17,431 nucleotides of DNA from Euryarchaeota archaeon UBA106 (GTDB lineage Archaea > Thermoplasmatota > Poseidoniia > Poseidoniales > Thalassarchaeaceae), in contig DAOJ01000056.1 in the NCBI GenBank assembly GCA_002502365.1, positions 1 through 17,431 of the forward strand. Direction: 5' to 3'. How positions within the stretch are numbered: position 1 is the first letter of the stretch; each line of letters starts with the position of its first letter. Below, piece after piece: positions 1-7,352 of the stretch. The notes beneath the pieces are model-generated. The model saw only the letters and a program-made list of their open reading frames with translations. It did not search any database and was not told the DNA's origin. The position numbers and the translations under genes are program-made.

Positions 1-540
1 AAATGCGACAAGTTGAGTTCCTATGCATCCCGAAGATCCTGCAATCAGGACTTTCTTTCTGGATTGGTTTGCGAATTTACCATGTTGCTGTAAATCACGT
101 TGAAGACGAAGCTCTCTTGCTTTGAACATCCTGGTAACTCGACTTCGAACCAACGCCCCTCCTAAAATTCTGTCAACTAGATTACCGAGTGGCCCAAATG
201 GAACTTGATAACTTACTTCGTCAGTTACTGTCGTTACACCATTTACCTCAGTTAAATTGTGGTCATGATGCCAGCGCCAAAATGGTCCTTTGACCATTTT
301 GTCGGCAAAATGATGCGGTGGATCGTATGCTGTGTGTTCCGCTATCCAAGTCATCTTCATTGGCCCCATTGGGAAACGGAAAATTCTCTGTGAGCCTACT
401 TCTAGGGTTTCATCTGCTCTGACTTCTTCTGCTACTTCCCACGGAGGCATTAGTCTACGAAAGGAGCCTTCGTGCTCAAACCAATCGAATGTAGTTTCAA
501 TATTCGATTCGACAACTGTATTGTGCTCGTATTTGTACAC
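1..540 (-). CDS. SRPBCC domain fused to SDR epimerase (TIGR01777/YfcH-like), 3' end outside window
   Basis: A minus-strand reading frame is open for 180 codons from a GTG at 540-538 to the left edge. A strong GAGGGGG Shine-Dalgarno lies just upstream of the GTG, and the photolyase stop is only 11 nt away, so the two are probably cotranscribed. Residues 1-150 look like an SRPBCC (START/polyketide-cyclase-like) domain: an N-terminal YKYEHNTVVESNIETTFDWF strand-helix, a central KGPFWRWHHDH strand and a C-terminal amphipathic helix. At residues 163-177 a Rossmann start appears (KVLIAGSSGCIGTQL, the GxSGxIG nucleotide-binding loop). This order is known for TIGR01777-type NAD(P)-dependent epimerases that carry an N-terminal SRPBCC domain. 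The substrate is unknown. The gene is partial because most of the SDR domain lies outside the window. Confidence 0.8.
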   Translation of the reverse strand, partial: MYKYEHNTVVESNIETTFDWFEHEGSFRRLMPPWEVAEEVRADETLEVGSQRIFRFPMGPMKMTWIAEHTAYDPPHHFADKMVKGPFWRWHHDHNLTEVNGVTTVTDEVSYQVPFGPLGNLVDRILGGALVRSRVTRMFKARELRLQRDLQQHGKFANQSRKKVLIAGSSGCIGTQLVAF

Positions 541-551
541 CTAATCCCCCC

Positions 552-2096
552 TCACTTTGGAACTGGAGCGTCTTCTGCCCATCGAGCAAGATATCTCTCT
601 AGGTGCAACTTTTTCCTAGTGTTCTGTGAAGACATGTATCGTACTTTACCGAAAATTGGTCTCTCTGGGCCCCATGCTCTATCATGCCGTCCCAACACCC
701 AGAAAATACCTGTGTAGGAATTCGGATCTCTACCATCTAGAGCCCATCTATCATTGATGTTGATCATCCATTCAGCAGCGGTTTCGGGATTTGGAGCCCA
801 CTCTAGAATTCTCTTACCCCAGAGCATTCTAAGATAATTATCGATGTGGCCACTACGTACCAATTGTCTTTGGGCAGCGTTCCAAATTTCATCACCGGTT
901 TCCGCATTCTCAATTTGTTCGAATGTATATTCCTCTCGGGGATCGGAAGAATGCAAATCTAGAGATGTCTTTGCCCAATCTGGAATCGATTCGATTGAGT
1001 TGTGATCTTCTCTCATGTGTGCGAAATTAAAACCAAGCTCACGCCAAGTAATAATTTGGTCGAGGAACGCTTCGTGGGCTTCAGGGACGCCCCACCAACC
1101 ACTTCTTGTTCCTCTTCCAGTATCCTCAATTGAGATTTTACTCGGGTCCCAATCTGAACGTCCCCAGACTGCCTTCACCACCTCAACTGACGAGATATGA
1201 CCAAAATGAAGCCAAGGCGATAAACCGCTACTTGCTGAATCATCCGGATTATTTCTGCCCGAATCGTATCTATCCAATCCTTTTTTCAAGAATCTATCCA
1301 ATCTTGCAACTGCTTCGAATCTACCACCACGTTTCGAGTTTACGGGAGGTACTGCGTGATCGATATCCAATGGAGCGCATGCTTCTATTCCTATCTCACC
1401 ACCTTGAGCGACTCTCCAAAGCCACTCATAGGGAGTGATTGGGCTTCCCGCATTCAAAAATAAATTTTCAACATAGGTGTTTGGAAGAAGTAAATCTTTG
1501 CTGATGTTTTCCATTGGATCAAATTCTGGAATAGCAGCAAGAGCACTTAGCAAATTTTTCTGCATATATTTTCTGAATGAATACGCAGATGGAAATGCTC
1601 TGTCGGCCCAACTGATTGGTAAAATTCCATTTGAATCAACAGCATCTAACCTGACTTTACAGAACTTGGATGCTTGTCTCATAACATCTCTGGGAAGGTA
1701 GGTTGGAAAATCATCAATCACCACTGCGCAAGAACTCCGAGATAATTTTCTAAGCAGACCATTTCCAGTTTGCTTATGAGTCTCGACCCAAGGGATATAA
1801 GTTAGGTTGTGGGATTGAAAAATACGTGTGTTATCGATAATTCCTTGAGCGAAGAATGTCAATATTCTATCACTTGACCAGGTATGTCTGATGGAAACTG
1901 CCTCGACAACCAATAATGGCTTGTTTAGCTTAATTGAGAGTGATATTGAATGTTCCAAGGCAGAGTTGTAATGGTACCTTCGGGAAGCGGTCATCCAGTA
2001 TAGAACGAAGTTACCATCTGGATTAATTGGATATTCATTGATTGTGTGAACGCGGTGGCTGCAAGAGCCGAAGGTTTCAGAAAACTCCTCGTTCAT
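552..2096 (-). CDS. phr: class II CPD photolyase
   Basis: Light-driven, FAD-dependent repair of cyclobutane pyrimidine dimers in DNA. Class II hallmarks are visible (514-aa numbering): SGLSPWLHFGHIS near 290-302, an ITWRELGFNFA segment near 349-359, the WNAAQRQLVRSGHIDNYLRM-LWGKRILEW block near 405-433 that supplies the tryptophans of the class II electron-transfer path, and NDRWALDGRDPNSYTG near 448-463 followed by GKVRYMS. I chose the ATG at 2096 because a TATA box lies about 29 nt upstream, as expected for a leaderless archaeal transcript. The frame also extends to a TTG at 2141 (529 aa), but that start lacks a ribosome-binding site and would lie upstream of the TATA box. The gene is divergent from the GTP cyclohydrolase II gene. 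It is followed 11 nt later by the SRPBCC-epimerase gene. Confidence 0.93.
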   Translation of the reverse strand: MNEEFSETFGSCSHRVHTINEYPINPDGNFVLYWMTASRRYHYNSALEHSISLSIKLNKPLLVVEAVSIRHTWSSDRILTFFAQGIIDNTRIFQSHNLTYIPWVETHKQTGNGLLRKLSRSSCAVVIDDFPTYLPRDVMRQASKFCKVRLDAVDSNGILPISWADRAFPSAYSFRKYMQKNLLSALAAIPEFDPMENISKDLLLPNTYVENLFLNAGSPITPYEWLWRVAQGGEIGIEACAPLDIDHAVPPVNSKRGGRFEAVARLDRFLKKGLDRYDSGRNNPDDSASSGLSPWLHFGHISSVEVVKAVWGRSDWDPSKISIEDTGRGTRSGWWGVPEAHEAFLDQIITWRELGFNFAHMREDHNSIESIPDWAKTSLDLHSSDPREEYTFEQIENAETGDEIWNAAQRQLVRSGHIDNYLRMLWGKRILEWAPNPETAAEWMININDRWALDGRDPNSYTGIFWVLGRHDRAWGPERPIFGKVRYMSSQNTRKKLHLERYLARWAEDAPVPK

Positions 2097-2118
2097 CGGT
2101 AATAGTAACTTACCTGCG

Positions 2119-2127
2119 CTATATAAC
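2119..2127 (-). promoter_or_regulatory. TATA box for the photolyase transcript
   Basis: On the minus strand the sequence GTTATATAG lies with its first TATA thymine about 29 nt upstream of the ATG at 2096. That spacing puts the predicted transcription start at or within a few nt of the ATG, consistent with a leaderless mRNA. It is the cleanest archaeal promoter match in the window. Its position favours the 2096 start over the TTG at 2141. Confidence 0.55.
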
Positions 2128-2195
2128 TGAGTGTTTTTCAAATAGGTTCATCGAAAACAGTCTTTCTTAAGGCAAGGCTGTTACGTGGCAATTGA

Positions 2196-2813
2196 ATGAC
2201 GATACAAATAGACGATATTACACCTATGCCAATTGATTCTGACTCATTTCTCCCAACCGAACACGGGAATTTCAGAATTAGGGTGTTCGTAGGGCCTGAT
2301 GGTAAAGAACACAGCACACTGTACACAGGCGACATTTGCAATCCTGCAAACACCCCAATAGTTCGCATTCACTCTGAATGTCTTACAGGAGATGCGTTTG
2401 GCTCATTGAAATGTGATTGTGGCCCACAACTAAATGCTGCTATGAAAAAAATACAGCAAGAAGGATGCGGTGCGATTGTTTATCTTCGTCAAGAAGGTCG
2501 AAATATTGGCCTTTACTCAAAAATTCAGGCGTACGCTCTTCAAGATCAAGGACACGACACTCTGGATGCTAATCTACTATTGGGACTGCCAGCAGATGGA
2601 CGCACTTACGATGTAGCTGCCGAAATGCTGAAAGATTTGGGAATGCATAAGATTAGACTGATGACAAATAATCCGCTGAAAATTAACGGACTAATCGATA
2701 ATGGAATCACTGTGGAAAGTAGAGTTGAGCATGTCGCCGGTATCTCCAATTTCAACAGTGAATATCTGGCAACCAAAGGAGCAAGGATGGGGCACCTTCT
2801 CGACTTAGATTAG
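2196..2813 (+). CDS. ribA: GTP cyclohydrolase II
   Basis: Hydrolyses GTP to 2,5-diamino-6-ribosylamino-pyrimidinone phosphate, formate and pyrophosphate, the first step of bacterial-type riboflavin synthesis. The 205-aa protein matches stand-alone RibA along its length. The zinc-binding cysteines are C62, C73 and C75 in HSECLTGDAFGSLKCDCGPQ. The GTP site includes RQEGRNIGL near 98-106, Y113, D134 and R136 (equivalent to E. coli Y105, D126 and R128) and LMTNNPLKI at 155-163. The C-terminal YLATKGARMGHLLDL closely resembles the proteobacterial ending. There is no DHBP-synthase (RibB) domain. It starts with ATG without an obvious ribosome-binding site, so the mRNA may be leaderless; only a weak TTTCTTAA-like box lies about 30 nt upstream. 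It is first in an operon with the peroxiredoxin (29-nt gap) and the regulator. Many archaea use the unrelated ArfA (type III) enzyme here, so a bacterial-type enzyme suggests acquisition by transfer (inference). Confidence 0.95.
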   Translation: MTIQIDDITPMPIDSDSFLPTEHGNFRIRVFVGPDGKEHSTLYTGDICNPANTPIVRIHSECLTGDAFGSLKCDCGPQLNAAMKKIQQEGCGAIVYLRQEGRNIGLYSKIQAYALQDQGHDTLDANLLLGLPADGRTYDVAAEMLKDLGMHKIRLMTNNPLKINGLIDNGITVESRVEHVAGISNFNSEYLATKGARMGHLLDLD

Positions 2814-2842
2814 ATTAAATCATAACAAAGAGGCAAGACATC

Positions 2843-3304
2843 ATGCAGTCACTAGTGGGAACAACAGCACCGGACTTTTCTGCTTTAACCAGCGAAGGTG
2901 GTGAATTCAGTCTTAGCGATTTAGATGGGCGTTGGAAAGTTTTGTTCTTCTACGCTGAAGATGGTTCACCAACTTGCAAAAGGGGCTGCCTTTCATTCAA
3001 AGAACAATACAATATTTTCAGTTCTCTAGAGCCCCCTGCAGAAATTATCGGAATCAGTCAGAATACGGTGGAAGAACACAAGGAATTCAAGGAAGAATTA
3101 CAATTGCCTTTCATTTTATTATCGGATCCGGAACGAGAAATTGCTGAAAGCTATGGCGTTCCTGTCCATCTAGGAAAATTCCCTTCTAAATCTTCTTTCG
3201 TGATTGGTCCTGACAATAAAATTCACTTTGTTTATGATTGGCTATTCAGGCCTCGTCAACATGTAGCAAAAATTCTTCGCTCACTCAGTAGTGTAACGAG
3301 TTGA
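2843..3304 (+). CDS. peroxiredoxin, PrxQ/BCP-like (AhpC/TSA family)
   Basis: A thiol peroxidase that reduces hydrogen peroxide and organic hydroperoxides, 153 aa, cytosolic. The thioredoxin-fold start is GTTAPDFSAL (6-15) and the active-site strand is VLFFYAED. The peroxidatic cysteine is C45 in SPTC. A second cysteine, C49, is the likely resolving partner. Family members usually have TPGC followed by four residues and the second Cys. Here Thr is replaced by Ser and the two cysteines are only three residues apart (CKRGC). A later conserved segment (LSDPEREIAESYGV, about 93-106) and a C-terminal strand-helix pair complete the fold. It is the second gene of the ribA operon; the regulator starts 4 nt after its stop. 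The electron donor is not evident from the window. Confidence 0.88.
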   Translation: MQSLVGTTAPDFSALTSEGGEFSLSDLDGRWKVLFFYAEDGSPTCKRGCLSFKEQYNIFSSLEPPAEIIGISQNTVEEHKEFKEELQLPFILLSDPEREIAESYGVPVHLGKFPSKSSFVIGPDNKIHFVYDWLFRPRQHVAKILRSLSSVTS

Positions 3305-3308
3305 TACA

Positions 3309-4670
3309 ATGAGTTGGGAACGCTTACTCATGGACGCTGGTCTCTCTGAAAGAGAAGTGAATACCGTGATGGTGCTATCCGATAGCCCCAATATGAAAGC
3401 AAGCGAAATAGCAAAAAAAATTGCTACAACTAGACTTGATGCATATAATTCTCTGGAAAAATTACAGAGAATAGGTATCGTTACCTCGACCGCTGATCGG
3501 CCAATGAGGTTCTCCAGCCCTCCAATAAACGAAGTTGTTTCTCACTTAATCGAAATCAACAAAGAGCAACTAAGTCGCATGGAGGAGAGTTATCAAAATT
3601 TAATCGCCGGAAAGCAAACTACTTCGTTCAAGGGCGAAAGTCAACTTGATGAACCGAAATTCGCAGTACTCAAAGAAAGGGTACACATATTGAAACGAGT
3701 CGAGAAGATGGCCGAGGATGCTGAAGAAAGTCTAACTTTGGTTTTGGGTAAATTTGGAATTCTTCAATTATGTAGAAATCCAGCTTTGGCAGAAGTTAAT
3801 TCCGCATCAGAACGAGGAATTGTTATCCGTGTACTTGCCCAACTGGACAGAAGAACTACCAGATTTTACAATGAGTTAAACGACATGATTGAGGTTAAAC
3901 ACTCGGATGATTTAGATGCTCAAGGAGCTGTTGTTGATTCATCTGAGGTTATTCAATATCTTACCATGGAGGATAACCCTGTTGGAAGAGGTAAAGAGGA
4001 TGCTGCACTTTTTGTCGAGTCCGAAACCTTCGCAGAATCTCAACTCAACCTAATTGATGCAATATGGGAAGAAGCGATTCCATTCGAAACTGCCTCAAAG
4101 AGATTTACTGAAGAAAAGATTGTTGATCCTCTAAAGCTTACGCTTGATAGCATGTCTTTCTTAGAAAAAATTAGAGAGGTTTTGGAAATAAATGACAATT
4201 TACCAGAAACTGATACCCCATTTAATCCAGATGCATTTATGGCATCTGGATTAGAGGTTAGTGAGGCTAGAAGAACTCTAGAAACTGGTGGAGTGCAAAG
4301 CCTCGCTGCGTTTGGAATTGATTTGACCTCACTTCTCCGCCAAGTCGGTAATAGGATTGGTCAAGAATTAGCCTTTAGCCTGAAAGATATTGATGGAAAT
4401 ATTGAATTTTTAAATGAAATGATGGATTGGTGGGAATATGCTGGACTTGGCAAACTTTCTTATGATTTAGATCCAGATTTCCACATCAAAGTAGAATTGT
4501 CAAATCAATCCAAAGACTCTGATTCATTGCCCCTATGGGCACTTGATGATGGAATAATTGAGGGGGCTCTAAATGAAAAGTACAATTCAGAAAGTGGAGT
4601 ATTAATTCGTAGAGTTGAATCTCAAGATGATGATGAATTCTGTAGATACAATTTGATTATGTCACAGTAA
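3309..4670 (+). CDS. TrmB-family regulator with long C-terminal (V4R-like) extension
   Basis: A 453-aa putative transcription regulator or sensor. Residues 5-72 form a winged helix typical of TrmB: GLSEREVNTVMVL, then SEIAKKIATTRLDAYNSLEKL as the recognition helix region, then GIVTS..DRPMRFSSPPINE as the wing. A helical linker (73-100) leads to a PLD-like TrmB effector region, about 120-260. The rest (about 335-453) is unusual: NRIGQELAF, a WWEYAGLGKL segment, then LPLWALDDGIIEGAL and a final EFCRYNLIM strand. This pattern resembles the V4R/4-vinyl-reductase ligand-binding domain, but I rank that as inference. It lies 4 nt after the peroxiredoxin gene, so it may control its own operon and possibly the divergent photolyase. 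Its 3' end overlaps the convergent gene by 9 nt. The ligand is unknown; TrmB itself senses sugars, but the extension suggests a different signal. Confidence 0.8.
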   Translation: MSWERLLMDAGLSEREVNTVMVLSDSPNMKASEIAKKIATTRLDAYNSLEKLQRIGIVTSTADRPMRFSSPPINEVVSHLIEINKEQLSRMEESYQNLIAGKQTTSFKGESQLDEPKFAVLKERVHILKRVEKMAEDAEESLTLVLGKFGILQLCRNPALAEVNSASERGIVIRVLAQLDRRTTRFYNELNDMIEVKHSDDLDAQGAVVDSSEVIQYLTMEDNPVGRGKEDAALFVESETFAESQLNLIDAIWEEAIPFETASKRFTEEKIVDPLKLTLDSMSFLEKIREVLEINDNLPETDTPFNPDAFMASGLEVSEARRTLETGGVQSLAAFGIDLTSLLRQVGNRIGQELAFSLKDIDGNIEFLNEMMDWWEYAGLGKLSYDLDPDFHIKVELSNQSKDSDSLPLWALDDGIIEGALNEKYNSESGVLIRRVESQDDDEFCRYNLIMSQ

Positions 4671-5381
4671 TTTTTTCCTATTTTCTTTGACTTTACCACA
4701 ATTTCTTCCAAGTCTAAATGAAGTTGTTCTTGGACGCCAAAAAATCATTGAAAATAGACCTAAGATTATCCCACCAAAAACAAGTCCAGGCCATCCTGAC
4801 CGAATATAACCAGGGCTTGCATTGAAGTAAGCCCAGACAAAAGAAGGAATAATTCCGATAAAAAAAGCAATTAGAAATTCTTCTTTGAGCAGAACTACGA
4901 TGTCTCTAGTTTTTGGTAGAGTCTTTGGATTCTGATTGTAGTATTGATCATCCTGATATCGAACTAACCGAGCAAATTTTGATTCCTCTGAATCTCTTGC
5001 AATTAGTTTAGTTTCTGGCTTACCTGAAGACCATTGCTTGGTTATTCGGAATGACCAGTCATCCACCCAGTAAGGTCTGCCATCCAGTGACTTTCCCCAA
5101 TAATTTCCGTTACATCTATCGGAAAGTTTCTCCAACTCTTGGCCGCCATAAATTAGTCCTTTTTGGTAAGCCAATTCCCATTCGGATTCTGAACACAATT
5201 GAGCCTCTTTATCTTCAATTAACTTTTCAGCATCGGCAATTGCAACCGGATTCTTGGATATCGAAAATGAATAATTTATCTCAATCATATGTTTTGGCCC
5301 TACTCCACCAAATAATATTGAGCGATTATCACTACCAACAATGGCTCGCCCCGGTGTAACGGGGACCCATTCTATGGTCAT
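4662..5381 (-). CDS. membrane protein with degenerate FGE/SUMF1-like domain
   Basis: Not a family I can name with certainty. The 239-aa protein begins MTIEWVPVTPGRAIVGSDN, which resembles the start of formylglycine-generating-enzyme (SUMF1/FGE-sulfatase) domains. At 39-74, SISKNPVAIADAEKL and QLCSESEWELAYQKG match the EVT..Y and RLPTEAEWEYAARGG signature positions. A truncated core to about 141 follows (GNYWGKSLDGRPYWVDDW, FARLVR). Two transmembrane helices come next, about 168-186 and 198-215, and then a short basic tail. The domain is shorter than catalytic FGE and I see no clear catalytic Cys pair, so it is probably a binding or scaffold version. The ATG at 5381 is 2 nt after the ABC-transporter stop, with an AGAGGA ribosome-binding site inside that gene's end; an upstream in-frame ATG at 5423 overlaps the ABC gene and is less likely. 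Cotranscription suggests a partner or accessory role for the exporter. Confidence 0.7.
   Translation of the reverse strand: MTIEWVPVTPGRAIVGSDNRSILFGGVGPKHMIEINYSFSISKNPVAIADAEKLIEDKEAQLCSESEWELAYQKGLIYGGQELEKLSDRCNGNYWGKSLDGRPYWVDDWSFRITKQWSSGKPETKLIARDSEESKFARLVRYQDDQYYNQNPKTLPKTRDIVVLLKEEFLIAFFIGIIPSFVWAYFNASPGYIRSGWPGLVFGGIILGLFSMIFWRPRTTSFRLGRNCGKVKENRKKLL
4669..4695 (+). terminator. T-rich terminator after the regulator operon
   Basis: Immediately after the TrmB-type stop codon the plus strand has a T6 run, then T4, then CTTTG, with no hairpin. Oligo-T tracts on the non-template strand are the usual archaeal termination signal. The tract lies inside the 3' end of the convergent gene, so it doubles as coding sequence for that gene's Lys-rich C terminus. 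Confidence 0.4.
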
Positions 5382-5383
5382 AC

Positions 5384-7270
5384 TCAATCCTCTGTTTGAA
5401 TCTGGCCGGTTTGAATCGCCCATTGGGAGGCATAAACACTATCATTTCCGAGAAGTTCAGAGTGTGTGCCACGTTCCACAATTGCACCATCTACCATCGA
5501 AATAATCTCGTCCGCGTTACGGATTGTTGCTAACCTATGGGCTACACCGATGGTGATTCTCTTCTTACCGTTGGAACCATTTCCTCCGCCGAAAAGAGAT
5601 TGCTGTATTCGCTTCTCTGTTTCTGCATCTAGAGCAGCGCTAGCCTCGTCTAGAATCAAAACATCAGGATTCATTAGGAGTGCTCGAGCAAGGCTAATTC
5701 TAGCACGCTGACCACCTGAAAGTCTGACTCCTCTATCACCAACCATAGTGTCCATTCCTTCTTCCATTTCATCAACAAATTCCCACGCTCCTGCAGTTTC
5801 TAGCGCTAACTTAACTTCCTCTTCAGTTGCATCGCGAGCATATGCCACGTTATCTTTCACAGTCCCAAAGAAAAGGAATGGGTCTTGGCTGACAAATCCA
5901 ATTCGTGAGCGAACAGAATGGATTGTGAAGTCTGAAATGTTTCTTCCATTAATTCTTACTTCTCCTTCTTGAGGTTGGTAAAATTTCTCAACTAATTTTA
6001 GAATTGTTGACTTTCCTGCACCAGTGTGACCCATTATGCCAAGGAATCCACCTGACTGAACCTCGAAAGAGACATCGTTTACGACGTTAACATTCGTACT
6101 TGGATATGCGAAAGTAACCGAATCAAACGAAATAGATGTTATTGGTTCTTCTAAGTCCTCAGAGCCTTCCAAATCTGAAATTGATGGTTCAAGGTCGATA
6201 ATTGCGAATACTCTTCGAGAGGCTGCTTCTCCCCTTTGTAATTGATTAAGCAACATTCCTAGAATGAACATAGGCATTGTCATCCTCGTAGAAATCAATA
6301 GGAAAGTAACGAATTGTCCAACGCTGATTTCTCCAGAATTCATAACCCAACCTCCAGCAGAAACTAACAGACCGAAGGAAACTCCTGCAACCACATATAT
6401 TCCAGGAATGAAACGATTGCGAATAAATGCTGCAGATATTGCCTGATCTCTATAATCCCCGCTCTGCCCATCAATCCGATTCATCTCAAAAGATGTGGCA
6501 TTGTAGGCTTGTACTACAGTTATTCCTGATAGTACATTTTCCAAAATCGCGACAATCCCGCCGGTACTCTCACGTTGTTTTCTATATCTCCTCTGAACCC
6601 TTGTGGAGAACCAGATTACCATTGGTATGATTAGAACCAATGGAGCAAAAAGAATCATACAAAGTGTCGGTGACATCCAAAACAAAATAGCAAAAGCGGT
6701 TGCAAAAGTTGTAAAAATTCTGATTATACTTGTACTTGAATCAGATATTATATCCTCAAGTTGAGCTACATCTGCAGATAACACAGACATCAAATTACCA
6801 GTTTGTCTGGTCTCAAAATATGAGGCTTCCATTTCCATAAGTGATTTTGTGGCGTCCATTCTAATATCGTGCTGAGCTTTGTAAGCAACTGATTGCCATA
6901 GTTGGTTACTAAGTCCTTGAAAAATCGCCAATGCGGTGAATGAAAGAAGGATAAGAAGTGCAAAACCGATCTCTGCAGAACCTATTGGCCCAATTTCGGG
7001 TAACAAATCTGAAGACACAAAACTGTCAATCTGATTATTGGTAAATTGAGGATTATCGGGATTGTAATAATCGGCAGCCATTCCAATTGCGATAAATGGG
7101 ATTAGGTCAAAAGCGCGAGCACCCATATTTGCGATTAAACCGCCTATAGCTCTCTGCCAATATTTCGTTACGTAAGGAACTATTCTCCAGATTTGGCGAC
7201 CGACAATCTGCACTTCGTCCTCTGTATCGGAGGAATCTCGGGCAATTCCCGCCGCCATCGCCTTTGTCAT
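5384..7270 (-). CDS. ABC exporter half-transporter (type I, MsbA/LmrA-like)
   Basis: An ATP-driven exporter subunit of 628 aa, with the transmembrane domain fused to the ATPase; it should dimerise. Six hydrophobic segments fill about 40-345, including helices near 45-65, 98-120, 185-222 and 288-345. The ATPase domain (about 378-620) is complete: Walker A GHTGAGKST at 414-422, Q-loop Q462, signature LSGGQRARISLARAL from 517, Walker B VLILDEA at 537-543 and H-loop H578 in VAHRLAT. A loop of about 30 residues (about 68-98) between the first two helices is rich in Asn, Asp and Pro. The substrate cannot be read from sequence; lipids and drugs are typical for the family. I chose ATG 7270 because GAGGGGG lies 8 nt upstream. 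The frame runs open to 7384, but that would place the start inside the tRNA gene. The FGE-like gene follows 2 nt after the stop. Confidence 0.93.
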   Translation of the reverse strand: MTKAMAAGIARDSSDTEDEVQIVGRQIWRIVPYVTKYWQRAIGGLIANMGARAFDLIPFIAIGMAADYYNPDNPQFTNNQIDSFVSSDLLPEIGPIGSAEIGFALLILLSFTALAIFQGLSNQLWQSVAYKAQHDIRMDATKSLMEMEASYFETRQTGNLMSVLSADVAQLEDIISDSSTSIIRIFTTFATAFAILFWMSPTLCMILFAPLVLIIPMVIWFSTRVQRRYRKQRESTGGIVAILENVLSGITVVQAYNATSFEMNRIDGQSGDYRDQAISAAFIRNRFIPGIYVVAGVSFGLLVSAGGWVMNSGEISVGQFVTFLLISTRMTMPMFILGMLLNQLQRGEAASRRVFAIIDLEPSISDLEGSEDLEEPITSISFDSVTFAYPSTNVNVVNDVSFEVQSGGFLGIMGHTGAGKSTILKLVEKFYQPQEGEVRINGRNISDFTIHSVRSRIGFVSQDPFLFFGTVKDNVAYARDATEEEVKLALETAGAWEFVDEMEEGMDTMVGDRGVRLSGGQRARISLARALLMNPDVLILDEASAALDAETEKRIQQSLFGGGNGSNGKKRITIGVAHRLATIRNADEIISMVDGAIVERGTHSELLGNDSVYASQWAIQTGQIQTED

Positions 7271-7311
7271 TGAATCAGCCCCCTCTATTTGACCTATGAA
7301 TGCTTCACTGC

Positions 7312-7334
7312 CGTGCAGACCTACGGTCTGCACG
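7312..7334. promoter_or_regulatory. 23-bp perfect dyad between tRNA-Gly and ABC exporter gene
   Basis: CGTGCAGACC at 7312-7321 and its exact complement GGTCTGCACG at 7325-7334 are separated by TAC. The element lies 18 nt beyond the tRNA 3' end and about 41 nt upstream of the exporter ATG. As DNA it has the size and symmetry of an operator for a dimeric repressor. As RNA it could form a 10-bp hairpin in the 5' leader. No clear TATA box is visible between it and the exporter gene, so it may act on a transcript that begins at the tRNA. Confidence 0.5.
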
Positions 7335-7352
7335 ATCGTATTCAGAATTTGT

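Noticed and set aside
332..717. Two overlapping plus-strand frames at the left end
   Set aside because: They are antisense to the SRPBCC-epimerase and photolyase genes and show no protein-like motifs.
2097..2141. Photolyase start at TTG 2141
   Set aside because: No ribosome-binding site, and the TATA box for the leaderless start at 2096 lies within this extension.
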